Positions 19,988 through 25,010 of a stretch of DNA of 25,010 nucleotides are shown here, piece by piece; positions within the stretch are counted from its first letter, which is position 1, and every line of letters begins with the position of its first letter. The notes under the pieces were generated by a model, which saw only the letters and a program-made list of their open reading frames with translations, ran no database searches and had not been told where the DNA came from. The position numbers were made by a program, and so were the translations under genes. Origin of the DNA: JBBQSU01 sp038234815 (lineage in GTDB: Bacteria; Planctomycetota; Phycisphaerae; Tepidisphaerales; Tepidisphaeraceae); assembly GCA_038234815.1 (NCBI GenBank), contig JBBQSU010000042.1, positions 1 through 25,010 of the forward strand, in the 5' to 3' direction.

Positions 19988-21115
19988 ATGATCCTCCCTC
20001 TTTTCAGCCTGATCGCCATCAGCTTTGTCATCTCCTGGGGCCTCACCCTGGCGATGAAGCATCTGTCCCCGCGAATCGGATTTGTCGATAAACCTGGACA
20101 TCGGAAAATTCACGCAAACCCAAAACCCCTCGGCGGAGGTGTGGCCATTTACTGGGGCTTTGCCCTGCCGGTGCTGCTGGGCCTGTGGATTTTCCCAACG
20201 CTTTCTGCTGACGCGCCCGCACGGACGACCACCTTCGCCCCGACACCGGCGCAGTTCACCGCATTTCAGCGCGGCGTGACGCAACAAACCCCGTTGGCGC
20301 TGGCATTTTTGGGATCGTGCTTCGTACTGCACGTCATGGGCCTTCTCGACGACCGCAAGGCCATGGGGCCTTACATCAAGCTGGTGATTCAACTGGCGGT
20401 GACCACCGGCGTGGTGGTTTTTGGCGAGCTTCGGGCCTTGACCGCCGTGGGATACGTGCCTTCGGTGATGCTCACCGTCCTCTGGATTACCGGCGTCACC
20501 AACGCCTTTAACTTTCTCGACAACATGGACGGCCTGAGCGCCGGCGTGGCGGCGGTGGCGACGGCGGCGTTTCTGGTCGCAGCTCTCTCGATTCAGCAAT
20601 GGTTCGTCGCCGCCACACTGGCGCTGTTCCTTGGATCGCTCCTGGGATTTCTTTGTTTTAACTTCAGCCCGGCCAGCATTTTCATGGGCGATAGCGGATC
20701 GCTGGTGATTGGGTTCATTCTTGGCATCCTGACCGTGCGCACGACGTTCCTTCCGCCAGAGCGCTCTTTTGCCAACGGCTGGTACGCGATTTTTGCGCCC
20801 GTCATCGTGCTGGCGCTGCCGCTTTACGATCTGGTGGTGGTGAGCCTGATTCGATTGTCCAAGGGAAAAAGTCCGTTTCAGGGTGATACGAATCACTTCA
20901 GCCATCGACTGGTGGCCCGCGGAATGAGCAAGCGCACGGCAGTGTTGTGCCTTTACCTGGTCACCGCTGCCACCAGCATCGCCGCGATCGTGTTGCCGCA
21001 CGTCAGCAGTACCTTCGCTGCTATGCTGATCGTCGCGCAGACATTGCTGATATTGGGAGTGGTGATGCTGCTCGAACAGCACTCGCTGCCGGTTCCGCCG
21101 GCAACAAATGAATGA
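19988..21115 (+). CDS. Polyprenyl-phosphate GlcNAc-1-phosphate transferase-like (WecA/TagO, MraY family)
   Basis: The 375-aa polytopic enzyme belongs to the WecA/TagO branch of the MraY family. These transfer a sugar-1-phosphate from a UDP-sugar to undecaprenyl phosphate, the first membrane step of many surface glycans. Seen: HRKIHANPKPLGGGVA (38-53), the Mg-binding GLLDDR (118-123), TNAFNFLDNMDGLSAG (171-186), FMGDSGS (232-238) and the cytoplasmic His motif DTNHFSHRL (300-308, H303 and H306). A ~45-residue extra loop (about 71-100) between early helices is longer than usual. ATG 19988 starts directly into the first helix. The O-antigen ligase-like gene follows 42 bp later, so the two likely act in one polysaccharide pathway. 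Confidence 0.93.
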   Translation: MILPLFSLIAISFVISWGLTLAMKHLSPRIGFVDKPGHRKIHANPKPLGGGVAIYWGFALPVLLGLWIFPTLSADAPARTTTFAPTPAQFTAFQRGVTQQTPLALAFLGSCFVLHVMGLLDDRKAMGPYIKLVIQLAVTTGVVVFGELRALTAVGYVPSVMLTVLWITGVTNAFNFLDNMDGLSAGVAAVATAAFLVAALSIQQWFVAATLALFLGSLLGFLCFNFSPASIFMGDSGSLVIGFILGILTVRTTFLPPERSFANGWYAIFAPVIVLALPLYDLVVVSLIRLSKGKSPFQGDTNHFSHRLVARGMSKRTAVLCLYLVTAATSIAAIVLPHVSSTFAAMLIVAQTLLILGVVMLLEQHSLPVPPATNE

Positions 21116-21157
21116 TCGGTCGGGCCGTTGCCCAACTCCCGCGAACGGAAATGCTTG

Positions 21158-23428
21158 ATGACACGCACCGCGACAATTCCAGATTACGACACGTCGATCC
21201 CTCTGCTGGCCAAATGGCTGAATCGGATCGCGCTTGTGCTGACATTGGCGATCCTGATCGCGCGGTTGACGATGTTGGAAACGCTCCGTGATCCGTCGGC
21301 GGTTTCCCCCAATACGTCCATCCCTCCGCGTGCCCCCGGGGCCAACACCTCCGTGCTGCTGGACTGGCTTTCGCTTCTTCCGGCAGTTCTCATTTGCCTG
21401 CGCGCCGGATTGTTTTCCCGCCTGGCCCTTGTCGGCAGCGCGGCGGCGGTGGCGCTGGCGGGCGTGGCGGCCTGGGCCGTGTTGAGCACAGCCTGGGCAG
21501 GCGACAAGCTCGCCGCCGTCGTGGGCGCTTTTCATCTTGTCAGCCTCGCAACGGTGTTTTGGACGATCCTGCAACTGACGCGTGACTGGCTTTCCCTGCG
21601 CCTGTTGGCTGCGGTCAGCGTGGGAATTTTGCTCGTGCTGGTCGTCCACGGCGCGCTCTATACCACCATCGACGCCGCCGAGCTTCGCCGCAACTGGGTG
21701 GAGCATAAAACCGAACTCCTGCAACAGCGCAATCTCGAAGCAGATTCGTTCGCGGCCCATCAGCTTGAACGAAAAATCATCTCCGGTGAAGTGCCCGGGT
21801 TTGCCGCCTCGCCAAACACCTACGGCGCGCAGTTGGTGCTGCTGGCGTTTGTGTTGATCGGCGTTAGCGTCCAGCGGATTTGCGATCGAGCGCCTGCCGG
21901 CTGGTGGATCGTGCCGGCGCTGGCGCTGCTTCCCACCGTCTGGATGATCTACGAAACCGACTCGCGGACGGCGCTGGGAACGCCGGTGCTGGGCCTGATA
22001 TTTTGCGCAATTCTCCTCGGTTTCCGACCGTTTTCGCCGGGGCGCCGGCGGTTTTTCTTCTGGCTTGCGCTGGCCGTCGCCCTCCTGGGCATGGCGGCCC
22101 TCGTGGCACACGGACTGCATCACGGCACACTGTTTCATGACAGCCTCACCTTCCGCTGGCGGTACTGGGTCGCGTCCTGGCGTATCTTCGTCGATCACCC
22201 CTGGCGCGGCGTGGGGTGGAATCAGTTCGGCCAGTATTACGTCGGTACGCGCCTCCCCATCGCCGCGGAGGAGATCAAAGACCCGCACAACTTCCTGGTT
22301 CGCGTCTTTGTCGAACTCGGTTTGGTCGGCGGCGTTATGTTCGTCCTGTGGCTGCTTCGGGCGGGCTGGGAAGCGGCTGTCAACGTGCTGGCGTCAGAGA
22401 CTGACGATCGACTGGATCCCCTTGATCTGGCGCCGACCGCCCCACTTGTGACATCTGCCCGCGCCAGCAACGCCACGGGGGTACAGATCGACGCGCGGGC
22501 CTTGGCGCTTCCAACGGTCATCGGGGTGGCTGGTATCCTGCTCAACATCTTCTGCACGATCGACTGGTCGCAAGAGGCCGCGTACAACGGCTTTGAACTG
22601 CTCAAGCGGTTGCTATATCTCTGCGTTTTCGTACTGGGCGCGTCGATAGTAGTGCTCGATCCGCGTGATGCGTCGCGCTGCGATGCTCGCCCGGCACCTT
22701 GGCTCGTGCGTTTCATGGTCATCGCCGCCGCGCTGTTCCTCGTCCACAATTCAATTGACTTTTCGCTATGGGAAAACGGCGCGGGATTGCTGTTTGCGAT
22801 GGTACTGGCCGCAGCGATCGGCGTGCAGAAGCCGCGGCGCGCGCGGCCGGCACTGCTGCAACCCATGCTGCTTGGGGCAGGTTTCCTGGCCGTACTGACC
22901 GTCTCACTACTCATTCTCGTAATCCCCATCCGCTCAGCCGAATCGATCGCCCAGGACGGTGATGACGCTCTGCGTCGCGGGCGGGCCGAGTTTGCTGCCG
23001 ACGACTATCAAGACGCCTTTAAGGCCGTCCCCTACAACGGTGACTACGCCTTCCGCGAGGCGCAGGCCCTGCTGTATGCCGGCGTGTCAGGCGACCGCAC
23101 GGCGAAATCGCTGGATCAAGCCATCGCCGCCGACCCGCTCAATGTCGGCTATTATGTGACCCGCGCCGAATTCAATCGCCGAAGCCCTCAGCCCAACGCC
23201 GAACGCGTGCTGGCTGATCTTCGCAAGGCTGTCGCGCTCAATCCGAACGAAGTGCAGACCCGCATCACGCTGGCCGACGCCCTGGCTGGTTTCGGCCGAA
23301 AGGCCGAGGCCCGCGCGGCCTATGAAGAATCTCTTAAATACAACGAACTGCTTCACCCGGACGAACCCAAGCGCCTCAATCCCGCCGGGCTGGCCGACGT
23401 TCGCCGCAAGATCGACGGCCTCCGCTAG
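21158..23428 (+). CDS. O-antigen ligase/polymerase-like membrane protein with C-terminal TPR
   Basis: The 756-aa protein has about 12 membrane helices and the Wzy/WaaL (O-antigen ligase) core. A large periplasmic loop contains FRWRYWVASWRIF, then GVGWNQFGQYY, and ends with the family's DPHN (375-378) before FVELGLVGG. After a last helix (~580-600), a soluble C-terminal region (~605-756) shows tetratricopeptide-like helix pairs, including KAVALNPNEVQTRITLADAL and KAEARAAYEESLKYN. Enzymes of this family polymerise lipid-linked glycans, ligate them to a lipid core, or glycosylate proteins; which applies here is unknown. ATG 21158 is chosen over TTG 21128. It is followed convergently, 4 bp away, by the minus-strand genes. 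Confidence 0.88.
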   Translation: MTRTATIPDYDTSIPLLAKWLNRIALVLTLAILIARLTMLETLRDPSAVSPNTSIPPRAPGANTSVLLDWLSLLPAVLICLRAGLFSRLALVGSAAAVALAGVAAWAVLSTAWAGDKLAAVVGAFHLVSLATVFWTILQLTRDWLSLRLLAAVSVGILLVLVVHGALYTTIDAAELRRNWVEHKTELLQQRNLEADSFAAHQLERKIISGEVPGFAASPNTYGAQLVLLAFVLIGVSVQRICDRAPAGWWIVPALALLPTVWMIYETDSRTALGTPVLGLIFCAILLGFRPFSPGRRRFFFWLALAVALLGMAALVAHGLHHGTLFHDSLTFRWRYWVASWRIFVDHPWRGVGWNQFGQYYVGTRLPIAAEEIKDPHNFLVRVFVELGLVGGVMFVLWLLRAGWEAAVNVLASETDDRLDPLDLAPTAPLVTSARASNATGVQIDARALALPTVIGVAGILLNIFCTIDWSQEAAYNGFELLKRLLYLCVFVLGASIVVLDPRDASRCDARPAPWLVRFMVIAAALFLVHNSIDFSLWENGAGLLFAMVLAAAIGVQKPRRARPALLQPMLLGAGFLAVLTVSLLILVIPIRSAESIAQDGDDALRRGRAEFAADDYQDAFKAVPYNGDYAFREAQALLYAGVSGDRTAKSLDQAIAADPLNVGYYVTRAEFNRRSPQPNAERVLADLRKAVALNPNEVQTRITLADALAGFGRKAEARAAYEESLKYNELLHPDEPKRLNPAGLADVRRKIDGLR

Positions 23429-23432
23429 CCGC

Positions 23433-23999
23433 TCATACCCCTGCCGTCTCGGCTTTCATCGCCGAAGCTGCGCGGATCACCGCTTCAAAAAGCTCGTGCT
23501 CGTTTGGCGCGTGCGCGATCGAAACCGGCACGCTGCCATACAGGTGCCTGGCCAGTCGCTCGATATCGGCCCGCACGGCTGCGAACGTTTCGGGGCTGTT
23601 TGGCGCCGCCAGCCGGTCATTCAGCTTGATCGACAGCTCGTCGGTTCGGAACTTGAGCCGCCCAGCCAGCGCTGGCTCGGCCTCCAGTTTTTCCGCGATC
23701 CTTCGGGCCAGATCGACGCACGCGCCCAGCCGGTCAGAAAACGAGCCGGGCAGCGCGCGTTTGCGAAAATACAGCAACCCCAGCCGCCCGCCGGTGCGGT
23801 CCATGTGGATATTGGCTTCCTGGCTCACCAGCAGCGTCCCCGGCCCATCCGCCACATGCCCGTAATCCGCGACATCTATCAGCAGATGATCCTCGAGCAC
23901 ATGGTCCTGAATCCACCGATGAAACACCGGTACGAACTCTGCGGGGCCGAAGCAATCGTTCTCGACAAACAACTTGATGGAAATTTTTTGTGCGTCCAT
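23433..23999 (-). CDS. Conserved unknown protein next to the siroheme reductase
   Basis: The 188-aa soluble protein has no signal peptide or membrane helix. Conspicuous segments are FVPVFHRWIQDHVLEDHLLIDVADYGHV (split at residues ~22-49), GPGTLLVSQEANIHMD (52-67), GRLGLLYFRKR (71-81), KFRTDELSIKLNDRL (115-129) and APNSPETFAAV (131-141). I recall proteins with this wording in several phyla, annotated only as hypothetical, and have the impression that they often sit beside nitrite/sulfite reductase genes, as here; this is memory, not a search. The start ATG 23999 lies about 150 bp after the reductase stop, across a large inverted repeat. An accessory role to the reductase is an inference. Confidence 0.75.
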   Translation of the reverse strand: MDAQKISIKLFVENDCFGPAEFVPVFHRWIQDHVLEDHLLIDVADYGHVADGPGTLLVSQEANIHMDRTGGRLGLLYFRKRALPGSFSDRLGACVDLARRIAEKLEAEPALAGRLKFRTDELSIKLNDRLAAPNSPETFAAVRADIERLARHLYGSVPVSIAHAPNEHELFEAVIRAASAMKAETAGV

Positions 24000-24041
24000 T
24001 TTTTTACCGTCGTTACAGAGGGCCAGTTAGCGAAAATGGTC

Positions 24042-24140
24042 AATGGCCAAATCGCAATGGCCAGTCAATAACACAATGACAAAGGGCCAAATCCACTCGG
24101 CCCATCATTCTTTGCTGTTGGCCATTGTCCCTTGGCCATT
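24042..24140. repeat. Large imperfect inverted repeat with TGGCCA motifs
   Basis: The left arm (24042-24063) reads AATGGCCAA-ATCG-CAATGGCCA. The right arm (24119-24140) is its reverse complement, except for the four central bases. Inside, GGGCC (24084-24088) and GGCCC (24099-24103) can pair at the tip. The structure lies between the reductase stop and the next minus-strand gene, so it could act in mRNA processing, partial termination or as a REP-like element. Confidence 0.7.
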
Positions 24141-24150
24141 TCATAAGCCG

Positions 24151-25010
24151 TCATTTTGCCGTGGGCGTCTTTGTTGCCTGCATTTTCGCGTGGCACTTGT
24201 GTGCGGCGTCGATGAAGAGGTTCGCCTCTTCAATTAACTTGTGCGCGCTGTCGTTCGTAAATCGCGTGTCGGGAGCTTCGTGCCGCGCGAAGAGATACCG
24301 GCTGAACTGATCGGCCGCGTAGGTATCCCAGAAAATTTTCGGCTCGACCAGTCGCGAGCGGAATTCGCTGACGATCGTGTCAATCTCATTGGGCACGTCC
24401 ATCCACTGCTCCTGAACCAGCGTCCGGGCGGCGGTTATCATCGCCTGATAGGCCTTTTCATCCGCGAGCTTGAACTGCCCGTCGTCGAGCAGCAATTGGG
24501 CTTCAAACGCCTCGCTTTCGGCCTGGGTGAAGCCAAACTGGGCCATTGAAATCACTTCGCCGGCGCACTCGCCGGCACCGAGATCGCCAATGGTGAATTC
24601 GCGGGGGTCGCCCCAGTCGCTATACATCGACGCATCTTCGGCCCGAGGCGGAACGGCAGCGAACTGTTCGACGATCCCTTTAAGCGATTTCTTCCCAATC
24701 CGCTGGCACCAGTCCTGAAATGCCTCATCGGCCTGCCGCTCGGCAACAAACCGGTCGGTCAGCGCCCCCACCAGATCGGGCACGCGCTTGCTCGGCACTG
24801 CTCCCATTGCCAGGGCATAGCTGCCCGCGTTTCTCTTCCAGCGGCCACCCAGCATCACCTGGAAGTGCGGAACCGTAAAACCGCTGATATTACGACTATT
24901 GCCATAAAAACCAATGTCGGCGACGTGGTGCTGCCCGCAACTGTTGAAGCACCCGCTGATCTTGATCCGCAGGTCTTTGACTGCCTGATGCAGCGACGCA
25001 CTCTTCACCG
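24151..25010 (-). CDS. Siroheme nitrite/sulfite reductase, 3' part (partial), with C-terminal extension
   Basis: The frame is open to the right edge, so the 5' end lies outside; the visible GTG at 25008 is an internal valine. The part shown (285 residues) contains the second half of the 4Fe-4S/siroheme cysteine set, KISGCFNSCGQHH (C20 and C24 of the fragment), followed by the family's DIGFYGNSR and FQVMLGG. These ferredoxin-type enzymes reduce sulfite to sulfide or nitrite to ammonia by six electrons; which one cannot be decided here. After about residue 145 the usual reductase would stop, but a further ~140 helical residues follow, with a pattern like HEPN domains (AQLLLDDGQFKLADEKAY, then AARTLV and a final LIEEANLFIDAAHKC). 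The fusion is read by eye. Confidence 0.88.
   Translation of the reverse strand, partial: VKSASLHQAVKDLRIKISGCFNSCGQHHVADIGFYGNSRNISGFTVPHFQVMLGGRWKRNAGSYALAMGAVPSKRVPDLVGALTDRFVAERQADEAFQDWCQRIGKKSLKGIVEQFAAVPPRAEDASMYSDWGDPREFTIGDLGAGECAGEVISMAQFGFTQAESEAFEAQLLLDDGQFKLADEKAYQAMITAARTLVQEQWMDVPNEIDTIVSEFRSRLVEPKIFWDTYAADQFSRYLFARHEAPDTRFTNDSAHKLIEEANLFIDAAHKCHAKMQATKTPTAK

Noticed and set aside
18869..22288. Minus-strand open frame of 1139 codons across sdhA end, acetyltransferase, WecA-like and O-antigen-ligase genes
   Set aside because: It is antisense to four well-recognised genes, and its translation is Arg/His/Gln-rich without motifs. Long antisense frames are expected in GC-rich codon-biased genes.
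1..25010. CRISPR arrays, IS elements, phage genes, toxin-antitoxin pairs
   Set aside because: No evenly spaced repeats, transposase or integrase motifs or paired toxin-antitoxin frames were seen. The Uma2-like protein is of nuclease fold but has no linked system in view.

Overview
The window looks like a piece of a Planctomycetota chromosome, most likely class Phycisphaerae or a relative. This is inferred from gene content, because no rRNA is present. The pointers are: a secreted phosphatase ending in a PEP-CTERM sorting tail (VPEP, hydrophobic stretch, RRRRRA); Hanks-type kinases, one carrying C-terminal zinc ribbons; an ECF sigma / anti-sigma / STN-repeat operon; a b558-type succinate dehydrogenase anchor; a Uma2-family protein; and moderately high GC with short intergenic gaps. 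No IS element, prophage, integrase, CRISPR array or rRNA was seen.

Layout. (1) 37-1482, minus strand: Uma2-family nuclease-like protein and a divergent kinase-like protein. (2) 1534-5831, plus strand: a compact cluster of mostly unrecognised genes. It holds a small membrane protein, a Ser/Thr kinase with two zinc ribbons, a membrane-anchored zinc-ribbon protein, a 44-aa membrane peptide, a 472-aa winged-helix/coiled-coil protein with a strong internal ribosome site, and a polytopic membrane protein. (3) 5943-9184: lysC with an overlapping nuclease-fold protein that lacks its catalytic residues, a convergent YecH-like metal-binding protein, and a stand-alone trpA. (4) 9274-11588: ECF sigma factor, membrane anti-sigma-like protein and an exported protein with three STN-like repeats. 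(5) 11662-14180: a DUF5522-like cysteine protein converging on a YheU-like protein, then the PEP-CTERM phosphatase. (6) 14337-15933: tRNA-Thr(TGT), recR and an exported protein of unknown function. (7) 16240-19621: sdhC and sdhA, without sdhB, followed closely by a PglD/NeuD-type acetyltransferase. (8) 19681-23428: a 60-aa coiled-coil protein, a polyprenyl-phosphate sugar-1-phosphate transferase and an O-antigen-ligase/polymerase-like protein with a TPR tail; these suggest surface polysaccharide synthesis. (9) 23433-25010, minus strand: a conserved unknown protein and the 3' part of a siroheme sulfite/nitrite reductase with a long C-terminal extension, separated by a large imperfect inverted repeat.

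Housekeeping functions present are aspartate-family and tryptophan biosynthesis, RecFOR repair, the TCA/respiratory chain and sulfur or nitrogen reduction. The most novel region is 1534-5831, where signalling (kinase, zinc ribbons), membrane proteins and a coiled-coil protein of PspA/ESCRT-III-like layout sit together. A second genome-level signal is promoter placement: several genes have a -10-like hexamer 7-8 nt before the ATG, which suggests leaderless or nearly leaderless transcripts. Other genes have TATAAT followed by a normal leader and Shine-Dalgarno.
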